In this document: piece after piece, positions 24,678-36,143 of the stretch
Layout of the letters: each line of letters starts with the position of its first letter
How positions within the stretch are numbered: position 1 is the first letter of the stretch
Assembly (NCBI GenBank): GCA_000727475.1
Contig: KL647298.1
Location: 2,007,863 to 2,071,862 of the forward strand
Direction of reading: 5' to 3'
Source of the DNA: Sarcocystis neurona
Taxonomy: Eukaryota > Apicomplexa > Conoidasida > Eucoccidiorida > Sarcocystidae
Length of the DNA stretch: 64,000 nucleotides
Made by a program: the position numbers and the translations under genes
Notes under the pieces: generated by a model
Seen by the model: only the letters and a program-made list of their open reading frames with translations
The model's database searches: none
Told to the model about the DNA's origin: nothing

Positions 24678-27600
24678 GTACGTACCCCTCGTGTGTTCTG
24701 CCCTCTTGATGAGTTTCCTCGGTCAGCCTCTGTCTGCTCGTTCTGCTGCCGTTATTGCTGCTGTTGTTGGCGCGCCCTGTCATTATGTTATTCCTGCTGC
24801 TGCTCTTTCCTTCCCACTACTGCTCCGACTCGTGGTGCCCCTCTCTTTGCTGCTGCTGCTGCTGTGCCTAAGCCTGCGGCGGCTGTCAGTATCGTCGCTG
24901 CGGCTGCTGCTTCTCTGTGTGCTACACGCCTGCTGCTTTTATTTTGGCCGGACGCCGGCCTGTATTTTTATTGCTGCTGCTCCCGCGCTTGTTATTCTGC
25001 TGCGCCTCTTCCTGCTGCTCCTCTTCCTGCTGCTCCTGCTGCTCACTGCGGATCTTACACAAATGCAGAAGAGGGAGAGCAGCAGCTCTTCGCTTAAGGA
25101 CGACGTAGCACTACACGTTTTACAGCCAGAACGACGTGTATGCAACGTGTGCCAGCCCGTACATATATCTATATGCACTTGTGAGTTGGTAGATATATAT
25201 ATATATATGCACCTACATGTTTACGTCTATGTCTGCTTGTATACGCGTGCGTATATATCTCTATATCTAAAGAGACAAGCTGTTTTTGCTTGTGAATGGA
25301 AAGACTCTGCAGCGTCGCTGCCTGAAAATTAGGCTCTGTACGCGCGGTTTCTCCGTCCAGGATATCGCGTGCATTCGGGGACTACGAATAGAGAGGTAAC
25401 ACATATATATATATACATATATGGATATGTGTATATATATTTATCTCTCTCTCTCTATATATATATATCTTTATCTGTATATCTATCACATATCTGTGTA
25501 GCCTGTGGCAAAGGGCATGCGTTTGCTTGATTATCCTCGCTTATGGGGAACATTTGTATGTATTCTCAAGCCTGGGTGTCTGGGCTGGTCACGTGCCACA
25601 GACGTGCCACACGCCCGCAACTTACGGCCAGATATACACACCTGCGTCTATCTACCTATATGTATCTATATCTGCCCTCTACCCATATATATACGTGTAC
25701 AATATATTGAATTTATATATGTGCAATAGATGTAAAGTACTTGAATATGCATATCTGTGGGTGTGTGTGCGACTGGGTGACTCGAGGAAGAAATAGTGCG
25801 TGACTGCATGCGCTTGGACGGCGGGGTGTCTGCGCAGGTCACCTAACAAGTACGTGGCGCGAATTTTGGCCGTGGGACACGAGTGTGACTTAGCGCTGAT
25901 CACCGTCGACGACGAGGAATTCTGGAAGGGCGATATGGCAGAGCTCGACTTTGGCGAGGTGCGTACGTACAGCGCCTTCTAGAGAGCAGCTCTGCTGTAT
26001 AGCTACATGCATATTTATTCACGTGTGTATAAATAAACGTGCTCGTGTGGATATGTGTGTATGTGTATTGTCAAGTCCTTGATCAGACTCTGACTGGTGT
26101 GAGTTCTCAAGCATATTAGCAGCAGCAGAAGCCGTAGCAGCAGCAGGAGCAGAGCGGAGGAGGACATTGGCGCGGTTTCGCAGCAGAAGCTGCACGTCAG
26201 GCTTGCTCGTCTCGAGCATCTGCAGCTGCGGCTGACGCAGTCCTACCAGCAGCAGCAGTAGCTCAGCTGCATTTGAGGTACCCGAGCAGCGGTGGGAGAC
26301 AGACGCAGTGGCCGCAGCACTTGCTTGTGAAGCGTGTACGGAATACGGTAGTTTTGCTGGCCACAGGTAATCAGCCGCAAGAAACAACGCCCAGCAGCAG
26401 ATGAAGCAGCAGCAGCAGCGGGGAGGACGAAAGGGAAGAAGCACTGAAGTTGAAGAAAAGGCGCGAGCCTCTATGACAGCGGAAGACGACCACACGAAGA
26501 GAAGCACCTGCGTGCGCAGCGTTTGAAGCAGCAGCGGCAGACGTCCGTCGGAGCAGGTGCAGCTGCACGTGAAGCAGCAGCAACAACAGCAGATGACCCA
26601 GAGCCGTTGCAGCTGAGTGCGGCGACACTGTAGGAGCAGAAGACGCGAAAGAACAATCGCAAGGGGGGAGGGGAGATGCTGCGTGATACACTCGACAGCA
26701 GCACGTATTTTATGAAGCGGAAATTTTCAGCACACACATGCGAACCAGCAGCAAGCTAAGCGTTGCAACAGGGGGTTCGTGGCGCGCTTTTGCAGCACGA
26801 GCAGTTGGTGGAAAAGATGAGACACACGCAGCTGGTGGGTGAACAGCAATAGTAACAGCAGCCGAAGGAATGGATTCTAGCCGGCCAGAGACGTTGCGCA
26901 ACGGCAACACACACTGCCTTATGTCTATGTATCAGCCTTCGATTACCGCGAAGACGTGGTAATACACGTATATATATATATATATGTACGTGCCTGTGTA
27001 GGGATCTGTGTGAGTAGTGCGCTGGAGTGAAGCCGACTTCGACGCAGCCGCAGAGGCTGGAAGAGAGATGTCAGCGACTGAACGCGGTGTATTGACAGCA
27101 GGGGCTGACGTAGAACAGCAGCGGCGTGCCACTTACAGGGGCCGATTAACGCACGGGGTGGCAGCAGCGTAGCAGAAGGGAAAATTGAGACGCGGAGAGC
27201 AGGGAAGAGACGCCAGTTCCACGGGCAAACAGCTGCAACTGCAGCAGCAGCAGCGGCCGGAGCTGTCTGGGGAGAGCAAAAGCAGCTGGCAAATATCAGG
27301 AACAGCAGCAGCGCCAGAGGGCGGAGGTCGCTGCAAGAATGCGAGGGAGCAGGAGCAGCAGCAGCAGCAGCAAGTGAGAGTCAGAAGCAGCAGCTGGAGA
27401 AGGTGGGTAGGTGCACAAGCTGACTGAGTACGAGGAGCAGCAGGCAGTCGCAACAGCAAGTCGGCAATAAGCAGAAGGACGTGCGTTCGATAAGTCGCGG
27501 GGTAGTTATGGGAGGCATAAGGCCCGCTGCGGCTACTCCTTCTGTTGATACTGCGTGCGCGTGTGTCAGCTGCTGCTGCCCAGGCCTCGTTGCTGCGGTT

Positions 27601-30600
27601 CCGTCTGCCGAGTCGTTGGTGCCCCCAGATGTTTCTGCTTCTGCGACACGCACGGGTCCTGTTGCCTGCACGGTTCCTGCAGCTGCGGCTGTTCTACCCG
27701 CCGGTCTGAAGGAGCTACGGAGATCCTCTTGCGACGGCACGTACTTCTTGAGCTGCTATCGTCAGCGCTGCGTCCGCCTTCCCCTCGCTGCTGCTGCGCT
27801 TCTGCTGCCACTGCTGCAGCATGTGCGCACCTGCTGTGTTTCGATGCTGCATGCGCCACTGCTGCTGATCCTACAGCAGCAGCATTTGCTGCTCCTTTGT
27901 GGGCTCCGTCCTCTGCTGCCTGGCTTGAACGTGGGGCGGTGGTGGTGCTGGCTCGCGATACAGACATGCTGCGCCCGGGTTGCACCCGACCGTTTTGTTG
28001 GTGCCCGGTCCGTCTGTTCCGGCGTGGGTGTTTGCTTGCTCGTACAAGGCGGGGAACGGCTGCTGCGTGGTCGATGGCGCTGCTTCTCTGCGGCTGCTCG
28101 GTGCCTGCTGTGCGTCTTGTGACTCCTCTACGTAGACGTGCGTGTGTGTGTGCGGGGGGACGACTCGCAGCTTCCCCCTGCCATCCCGCACGTGTCTACT
28201 GGCGCCGTGCTGCTCGGGAGGTCGTCACTGGCTTGCTGCTGCTGCTGCGCCGCTTCGTCTCGCGGCGCATGAACTCGTTTTGCGGCTACTGCTGCTGCTG
28301 CTGCCTGCAACGCTTCCTCTCCCTGCCTTCACACCTCCGTTGCTGCTCCTGCTGCGGCGGCTGACGGCGGCCTGCAGCTCCTGTTGCGTCTGGGATCGCT
28401 GCCATCGCTGCTGCTGTGCCCGCCGCCTTCCAGGCGCCACTCAGCTATTTCTGCTGCTGCTGCTGCATTAGGCAACGTGCTGCTGTTTCTGCTGCTCCTG
28501 CTGCTATCCCGGTGGACTCGCTGCCGTTCCTGCTGCTGCTGCTACACTGGCGAGCGTGCTGGTGTTTTTGCTCCTGCTGCTGCGTGCGCCTCAGGTGCCG
28601 TCGTTGCAGGACGCAGTGGTGGTCCTCGGATATCCGCGGGGCGGAGATAATTTGTGCATCACCTCCGGAGTTGTCAGTCGCGTCGATGTGAATCCCTACG
28701 CTCACTCCAACACCTGGTAGGCGCCTATCCCTGACTGATACACTTCCTCGTCCACGCATCTATAGCTATACATATATATATATATTTATCTTTGTTCTGC
28801 GTGATGTCATGGCCTTTCGAGTGTCAATAGATCCACTTGTGTATGGGTGGCGGCAGATGTATATATGTAGGCATGTACATACATCCTGGGCAGTCGTGCA
28901 TGTGTCTGCTGCGCCTTAGCAGTAGTCACACTTACAGGCCCACAGCAGGACTTCCTGAAGTCTTTAACAGTCAGTAGAACCACAATACGTGTGTATCTCT
29001 CTGTGTCCATACGTATTCTAGTCTGTGTATGTGTATATATGTATACGTATATGCGTTTCTCTCTCCTCTCCACTCTCTCTCTCTTCCCATACATATATGC
29101 GTATATGATGTGTATATACATATCTATATACACATATATATGTATATATGCACACATATGTACGTGTATATAGACGTATCTGCCTCTCTTAATTCTCTCT
29201 CGACATATATATATATCCATAAATATATACGTGCCTCTCCGTTACTTTCTCCTCTGTCTATGATGTGTACGTAATCCCCGCTATACCGCGTCGTTCTTTC
29301 TCTTCGTACACGTGTCCGCAGAGATGTTCGTAGTTCACACGGGTGTATACACACGTATGTAAGTATCCCTCTGTATATCTTCCTCTGTCCGGTGTATATG
29401 TGTGTGTGTGTGTTTGTGTCTATCCCCCTTCTCTCTGTGTAGATGATGTGTATACCTCCGTCTTTTTCTCGGGCTGTCTCTGTCTCGTGGCTGCGCGCGC
29501 TCTTTAGGCAGACGTCCGTTCTTTTGGCAGGCCCGTTGTGCGTGGACGTATGGAAAGGGCTTCGTCTGTGCTAGCCTGCAGCCGTCTTGCATACGACGCA
29601 TGCACCTCTCCGCACCGCGCGGCCGTGTGGGGTTTTGTTTCTTGTCCAACCAAATAATAGCCTGCTGTGCGTTCAGATCGACGCGGCGATAAACCCAGGA
29701 AACAGCGGAGGGCCGGCGCTGAAGGAGGGTCGCGTTGTAGGCGTCGCGTTTCAAGGCTTCGACAACGCGCAGAATATCGGCTACATCGTCCCGACGAGCG
29801 TCATCCAGCATTTCCTCGAGGACGTGAAGAGACACCGCTGCTACACCGGGTTTCCCTCTGCCGGCATTCTCTTTCAGCACTTAGAAAACAGGAGTATGCA
29901 GGCGTTCCTCGGCATGGATCGCTTGAAGCGCGCCGATTTGCCGGAAGGTAAGAGGTAGCAGCGGCAGCTCGAGGAGTTCTGGTGTGTGTCGCTTGGTGGG
30001 GTAAGAAGGAGGTGGTCGAGAAAGGAGAAGGGAGAAGAAAGAAAGGAGAGAAAAGCGGAAGACGGAACAGACAAAGAGGCGGAGGAAGAGGAAGAGGAGA
30101 ATTGAGAGAGACGGCGACGGACAGTCGAAAAAAGTGGGGATGCTGTCCACAGAGGGGAGGAAAGAAGAGGAAGAGAAGAAGCTGTTGCTGCTGCTGCTGT
30201 TGCGTTGCTGCAGTGTTGCTGCTGCTACGTTGCTGTTGCCGCTGCTGCGTTGCTGCTGCTGCTGTGTTCCTGCTGCATCTCCGCTATGTTGCTGCTGCAT
30301 CTCTGCTATGTTGCTGCTACTGCTGCTGTCTTGCTGCTATCTTGCTGCTGCCGCCACATTGCTGCTGCTGCTGCTGCGTTGGTGCTGTGTTGCTGCGGTT
30401 TCATGCAGGCGTGGAGGCATCGGGGATCCTGGTGACGATGGCAGACGAGCTGCGCCCAAAACAATATCTGCGCATGCTGGAGCAGCGACAGAAGCTGCGG
30501 GAGCAGCAGCAGCAGCAACAGCAAAAAGAGGGGGGGGGTCGGGGGAGGCGCAGCAGCGGCAGAAAAACCTGCAGGTGGACGCAAAAGAAGGCCCGGGCAG

Positions 30601-33600
30601 CAGCAGCGACAGCAGCAGCGTGGGATGCGGGAGCAGCAGCAACTTTGGCGCGCAGCGAGAGAAGTGGGGGGCCTGCAGCAGCAGTGCGGCTGGTGGTGCA
30701 GCTGCGAGGGGCGCAGCGGAGGAGGCGAGCCGCAGGACGGAGAAGAAGGAGAGGAAGGACGAGGAGGAAAAGACGACGAAGAAGAAGAGTTTGTCGGAGA
30801 CAAACGGATCAAAAACAGAGACAGAACAGCAACCAGAAGAAGATTTAAAAACGCCCGAAGGCGTGCATGTGGGACTGAAGAAAAACGACGTCATCCTTGC
30901 GATCGACGGGGTAGACGTTGCGAACGACGGGACAGTGTTCTTCAGGTGAGCGACGGACACGCGCGCATACCGCCGCTGCTGCAACAAAGGCAGCAGGAGT
31001 CACCGTTCAGGAAAAGTGAAGAAGAAGGGGAAGAACGGGAAAGGAAGACGAAAAAGAAGTGGGGGACGACGAAGAAGAACAGGAAGGAGCCCACCAAGAA
31101 CACAACAGAGAGAAAAAAGGAGCAGCTCCAGCGCCTGCAGAACGATACGGCAGCGGTCACATTTGAAGTAGTCTTCGTACTCATAAAGAGAAGTTTCTCT
31201 CTTCACACGTCCGCGCTCATCAACTCTCCATCTTCCCTTTCATATGTATACACATATATATACGTAAGTGTATATATATATGTATATAGCTATGTATGTA
31301 CGTACGTATGTATTTGTATGTGTGTACTCAAATATATATATATATATATATTGTATAGATGTTTGTACATATCCGTCTTCCCATACGTATATATGCGTGT
31401 ATGTACATGTATGTAAGTAGGTATGTATGTATGTATTTATACGAATCCATACATCCCTTCATACATATATGTATATGCATGTATAGGTATGTATCTAGCT
31501 ATGTTTGTGTATGAATATATGTATTTCTACGAATCCATATTTCGTTTCACACGTATGCGTATATATATAGGCAGGTAGCTATGTAAGCATGTGTGTATTC
31601 ATATGTGTTTGTGTCTGTATACATTTTATAGATGCGTGTACGTCTCCCCATGTGATGTATGTGTGTTCACGTATAGGTGTGTTTACATGTATATGTATGT
31701 ATGTATCTGTTTATTGGTATATGCGTGTATGTGTGCGTGTGTCTGTTATTCACTATGTATATTTTTACGATTTACATGTGTGTGTTGTATCTGTGTGTCT
31801 GTTGTTCATCCATGCATATATCTGTGGTTCACATATGTGTGTATCTGTATATCATCCACACCTGTGTGGAAATATCCATATATTTGCATCTATTGATACA
31901 CGTCCGTCTCTAGAGGGGTGAGTCTTGCTAGATGAGTTCTGGTGTGTGTATGTGTCTACTTTTTCTCTCTCTCTAGGTAAATATGTAGACACCTGTGTCT
32001 ACACGTGTATGACGCAGCTATTACGACCTGTGTCTCGCCAGCCAAATTACGTATTCTCTGCGTCGAAGCAAAAATTCCGCAGCATCACGCCTGCCCTGCC
32101 CAGCTGCACGTAATGTGTGACTGCTGCTGCTACACGAGGAAGAGCGACGAGGAGGCCGCGGCTGTTTCTCTGTGATATACCGGCTCTTCTCGACGGGCTT
32201 TGTTTTGTAGTAGGGCCCGCAGCTCTCTTGTGGCGCTGGTGATATCTGCGTGAATGGCAATAATTCTCCCACTTCGTCTGCGTGGAGAGGAGGCCCGTCG
32301 CTATTTTCTGTTTGGACACACGGGAAGAGGCCGAGGATACTTCTCCTTCGCCCTGCTCCCGGGAAATGCGTCGCGCACCAAGTTCTTGTGCTATCTCCTC
32401 GAGGCGCGGAAGCGCGTGCTCGATGAGTTATTTTGCACGCGAACGAATTTTTAACGGCGTCCCTTGATGAGGACACACCTGCACACACGTGTGATATAAA
32501 TATCATACATGTATACCCCCCTTCATGTACCAGAAAGCCACACAGAGAAAAAGCGAAGAAGTGACAGAGGCGGTGGTGCTGGGGTTGGTCTGCCACACAA
32601 CCCTCCCCTATTTCGGGTAACACGTCGTGCGTGTAAAAGGGTGCTTTTTGACGCTTTTATGGAAGAACATTAAAGTAGAGATCTTAACAAAAGTTCTCCT
32701 CGGCGCGCACATCACGGGAGGAGCTACGTCTTTCTGCTGCTCCTCGTCTCCTGCTTCAGCAGTGACCCGCTGCCTCACGTCGTCTTCGATACACCTAGTA
32801 TTTCCCTACATTTATATGTGTGTCGCTTTCTTATATTTGTATGTGTCTATAATATATACATACATATATATATATATGCAGAAGTATTTGTAAGGGACGC
32901 TGTTAAAAACTCGTACGTATATATATATATGTATATGCAGAAGTATTCGTGAGGGACGGGTTAATAAGTCTTACATATATATTTATCGGGTTGCAGGTAA
33001 TTTTGGTTCTGTGAATTTTTCTTCAGTGCGAGTGTGGAGGAAGGAAGTGTGTAGTCGTTCGTAACTACGTCTCCTACATACGAATACACACTCGTGTGTG
33101 ATATACGGAGAAACATACTTGTCTGGTTTTCTGTACGAAATTTTGTCTCCTCTGTAGAGATATGGAGCGCGTCAACGTCTCGCATACCATTTCGTCGAAA
33201 TTTGTGGGCGATACCATCACAGCGACAGTCCTTCGCAAGAAGAAGGTTCTTAATGTGCTGGTAAGCACCGACTTCTGCTAGTGCTGCTAGGTTGATTTCT
33301 TCCTCCTCGGCGCGCTGAGCCGCTGCTGCTCTCCTCTGTTTTTAGTTTGTGCTGCTGTCGTCCGTCCTTTCCCCGTCCCTCCCTTCCCCGCTTACCTGCT
33401 GCTGCTTCGGCTCTTGTATTTGTTGTAGCTGCTGCTTTGTTTCCACAACTGCTATCGCGGGGGACGCCGTCTGGTGGGCATCGTTGTTGGTGCTTCTTTT
33501 ATTTCGTTGCTGCTGCTGCCCTCGCTGCTGCAGCGGACGCTTTCTTCCCGGTCCTTTTTTCCGTCTTCTCCTCCGCCTCCTCTTCCTCCACGTGGGCGTA

Positions 33601-36143
33601 TCCGCTTGTTTGCTGCTGCCTTGAGTTCTGTTCCACTGTTGCTGTTCCTGCTGTCTGCGCTCTTTTGCTGCTGCAGTCTTCTCTCACCGACTCTGTGTGT
33701 GTGTGTGTGTGTGTGCCGCTGCTGCGCTTGTGCGCCTGTTTGCATGCATCCGTGCAGGTGCCTCTCATCCATGAGAATGCGCTAGTCCCGAAGCACCAGT
33801 GGGATATGAAGGCTCGCTACCTGATCTACGGCGGCCTCGTCTTCTGTCCTCTGACTCTCGAATACTTAAAAGTACGTTTTTACCTGATGTGCGTCGTGAT
33901 ACGTAGGATGAGATAGTTTTGGTACAGGAACAGGGCTGGGACATATGTGTCGTGGGGTGCCTCCTTAGGAGTTGCATGTATATTATCCATGTATTTGTGC
34001 GGGTGACACATAGTGACAACTAGAGTAAGAAGCCTTCTCGATAGAAGAAGGGGGTTGGGGCACGTGCGTGGACTGAGTCCTACGGTCATGTCGTGTCATT
34101 GTATTCCTCTCTGACGTCTGCTAGGATACGTCGTTAGCGAATTCGTGGTGCAGCTGCAGCAGTGCCTCCCGCTTGAAGGTCGTGACAATGGCCTGACGAC
34201 TGGAGACCTGCGCTGTCTGTGATAGCTGCACGTCTGCCCACAGGGCTGCGGCGGTCAGGGTCCCTGCAGGTTTTCCGAAGTTATGCTGTCGCTCTGTTTC
34301 CCCCCCGTCTCAAAATCCGTCGTTTCTTCCTCTATATGCAGAAAGTCGCCGCGTCTCCGTTTATCTTTTCGATCGTAGGCGCACGCGTTCTGCAGGGCAA
34401 AGCACTCCACATCGCTGCACGCGAAGCGGCGGGTATCACTGTTCTATCAGGTGTGACGACACCGTGGGCAGTGTCACTACACTGGAAGGCGCGGCTAGAG
34501 TCTGAAGGCTACGGCGTCGTGGGGTGTCACTGCACCGGGGGGTGTCAACATCTGCAGAGGAGTCCCACGAGACCGCCAAGTGTGCCACCTGACTGTGGAA
34601 TGTCACTACAGGGGGTGGCGTCGTGAATCTGCAGAGGAGTCACACGAGACTGCCGGCTGTGCCACTTGATTGTGGGGTGTCACCACACCGGGTAGGAGTG
34701 ACACGAGACCGCCGGGTGTGCCACTCGACCGTGGAGTGTCACTACACCGGGGAGGAGTCAGCAAGACTGCCGGGTGTGGGGTGTCACTACACCGGGGAGG
34801 AATCACACGAGACTGCCGGGTGTGCCACTCGATTGTGGGGTGTCACTACACCGGGGAGTGTGAGTGACACGAGACTGCCGGGTGTGCCACTTCACTGCGA
34901 GGTGTCACTACACCGTGCAGTGTGGGTCCCACGAAACTGCCGGGTGTGCCATTCCACTGTGGGGCGTGTCAGTACGATTTGGGGTGTGTTATTGAACTGC
35001 AGGATGAATTTGGCGTGAAATTCAACGAGCGGGCACCGAGTTCGCTGCTGCAGCCCCTCGCAGATATCTTCGCCAAAGAGGAGGGGGAGGAGCCGGTCGT
35101 TCTCAGTCACGTGAGCACCAAAAGTTGTGTATACGTGGCTGTGAATTTGAAATAGCTGGTGCACGCCGAGATACGCTTCGGACCGCCAGCAGCAGCTGCT
35201 GCCTGTATCTTTTTTGTATGCATATAAAGCGGTTCGTATCACAGCAGGAAGCATCTTTGGTGTTTATGAATGAGGTTCGACACGTGTAGGTATGGAGGAG
35301 CTCGCTGTCCATATTAGCATGCAGGCGCTTCATATTTCCATTGTGGAAACACAGTTGTAGTGTCCGTACACCAAAGACAGGGCCATAACACGGCTGTCTT
35401 TTTTGTATGCGTAGAAGTGTCCAGATAGCTCGTACGTGTATAAAGTAGTGTGTACGCATGAATGGGCACATGTAGACATGACCAGACTTGGATACACATT
35501 CAGCTCTACATGTGTATATATATATATATATATATGTATGTGCTGTTCTGATATGCAGGAGGACGTCTGTGTATTGTATTGCTCGTGGTTTCGCTGATAT
35601 TTTGCGTGTGTGCAGATCCTGGCCTCTGACTTGACCAGCGGATACATGTTCCGCAATTGTTTGCTTACGCATGTCAACGGCACGAAGGTGCTTAATATGC
35701 GGCACCTAGCGAAGCTGTTGGGCTTGAAGGTTCCCCCTCCTATTCTTGAATCTACGACACCTGTATGTGATAATGCGGCAGTGTCGAAAAAGCCAGGCGG
35801 GTCACCGTTCCGCGCTGTTGCTGCCCACGGCGCTGCAGACACTACTGGAGCTGTTGCTCTGAGTATCGACTCTGCTGCTCCTGTTACTGACGCTGCTGCT
35901 GCAGCCCTGCTGAGAGCTGCGGCAGCAGACGCTGCCGTCGCTGCCCAGTGCGCTCAGCTGCAGCAGCAGAAAAAGCAGCACGCGACGGAGCAGCAGCAGT
36001 CCGACAAAAGAGAGAACGAGTTTGTAATTTTCCTGCTAGAGGACAAAGTCCAGCTTGTGCTGGAGCGTGCCAAGGCAGAAAGCATGCAGCCTTATATTTT
36101 GAAACAGCATGCAATTTGTTCACCCACGAGCGACGTCTTGTAA
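22495..36143 (+). CDS. DegP: Deg/HtrA-type serine protease with PDZ region (Deg9/DegP-like, 9 exons)
   Basis: Join: 22495-24677, 25838-25958, 28595-28716, 29661-29947, 30409-30945, 33158-33260, 33758-33871, 35003-35110, 35616-36143. Adding one base to exon 5 gives 4104 nt, 1367 residues. All other junction phases agree. The trypsin-like domain begins near residue 663. The triad is His in MTNAHCV (codon 24634), Asp in HECDLALITV (codon 25887) and Ser in NPGNSGGPA (codon 29704). Exons 5-9 carry the PDZ-type half (LKKNDVILAIDGVDVANDG; the block ending YLIYGGLVFCPLTLEYLK; LASDLTSGYMF; VNGTKVLNMRHLAKLLGL), in the same order as plant Deg9. About 660 Ala/Ser/Gln-rich residues precede the protease, and further low-complexity inserts lie in exons 5 and 9. 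Toxoplasma DegP has been reported at rhoptries; nothing here proves location. The ATG at 22495 is the first in the frame but uncertain, since the frame is open upstream. Confidence 0.92.
25838..25958 (+). CDS. DegP: DegP exon 2: catalytic Asp
   Basis: The acceptor is TGCGCAG/G and the donor GAG/GTGCGT. It encodes NKYVARILAVGHECDLALIT and then DDEEFWKGDMAELDFGE. The Asp of ECDLAL is the triad Asp, and the DDEEFW block is characteristic of Deg9-type proteases. Confidence 0.95.
28595..28716 (+). CDS. DegP: DegP exon 3
   Basis: The acceptor is CCTCAG/GTG and the donor CCTG/GTAGGC, ending in phase 2. It encodes VPSLQDAVVVLGYPRGGD and then CITSGVVSRVDVNPYAHSNT, aligning with the Deg9 segment between the triad Asp and Ser. 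A later CAG in the exon (TTGCAG at 28604-28609) could mimic an acceptor, but only the upstream site retains the conserved PSLQ residues. Confidence 0.94.
29661..29947 (+). CDS. DegP: DegP exon 4: catalytic Ser and start of PDZ region
   Basis: It encodes LLCVQIDAAINPGNSGGPAL, the GVAFQGFDNAQNIGYIVPTS block, IQHFLEDVKRH and FLGMDRLKRADLPEG. The active Ser is codon 29704-29706. The acceptor is an AT-rich AATAATAG at 29653-29660 with a poor pyrimidine tract; TTCAG at 29671-29675 looks better but would break phase and drop conserved residues. The donor is GAAG/GTAAGA. Confidence 0.93.
30409..30945 (+). CDS. DegP: DegP exon 5: PDZ segment interrupted by low-complexity insert and frame conflict
   Basis: The acceptor is TCATGCAG/GC. 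The exon starts GVEASGILVTMADELRPKQY, aligning with the Deg9 segment EMTGVLVSKINPLSD, and enters a poly-Gln run. After nine G (30530-30538) the conserved sequence GVHVGLKKNDVILAIDGVDV lies in another frame, offset as if one base were missing. The intervening residues are Ser-, Glu- and Lys-rich in that second frame. The donor AG/GTGAGC (phase 2) then joins exon 6 correctly. A small unrecognised intron inside the insert is the alternative. Confidence 0.8.
32860..32985 (+). repeat. Duplicated TA-containing segment in DegP intron 5
   Basis: Two copies of TATATGCAGAAGTATT followed by YGTRAGGGACG at about 32,875 and 32,934, each preceded by a TA microsatellite and followed by TTAAWAA. It lies about 170-280 bp upstream of DegP exon 6. 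Confidence 0.7.
33692..33716. repeat. (TG)n microsatellite in DegP intron 6
   Basis: A simple GT dinucleotide run just upstream of the exon 7 acceptor. Similar runs occur at 46,296-46,321 and 48,871-48,899. Confidence 0.85.
34440..34995 (+). repeat. GTGTCACTACACCGGGG minisatellite filling the end of DegP intron 7
   Basis: At least seven degenerate units of about 45-65 bp share GTGTCACTACACCGGGGAGG and GACTGCCGGGTGTGCCACT. The array runs to within a few bases of the exon 8 acceptor (TTGAACTGCAG at 34,992-35,002). Confidence 0.9.
35616..36143 (+). CDS. DegP: DegP exon 9: C-terminal PDZ part and tail
   Basis: The acceptor is GTGTGCAG/ATC. It encodes ILASDLTSGYMFRN, HVNGTKVLNMRHLAKLLGLK, an Ala/Gln-rich insert of about 80 residues, then EFVIFLLEDKVQLVLERAKA and ILKQHAICSPTSDVL before TAA at 36141-36143. 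The tail matches the final Deg9 helix region (ILKRHRIASAISSDLL), so termination here is plausible. The stop overlaps a strong donor (TT/GTAAGT), so an extra exon from about 36,645 is possible. Confidence 0.88.
   Translation: MLASDLTSGYMFRNCLLTHVNGTKVLNMRHLAKLLGLKVPPPILESTTPVCDNAAVSKKPGGSPFRAVAAHGAADTTGAVALSIDSAAPVTDAAAAALLRAAAADAAVAAQCAQLQQQKKQHATEQQQSDKRENEFVIFLLEDKVQLVLERAKAESMQPYILKQHAICSPTSDVL

Noticed and set aside
32021..32623. 200-codon minus-strand frame and a short plus-strand frame with an ATG at 32254
   Set aside because: It lies inside DegP intron 5, with no family resemblance or conserved splice signals.
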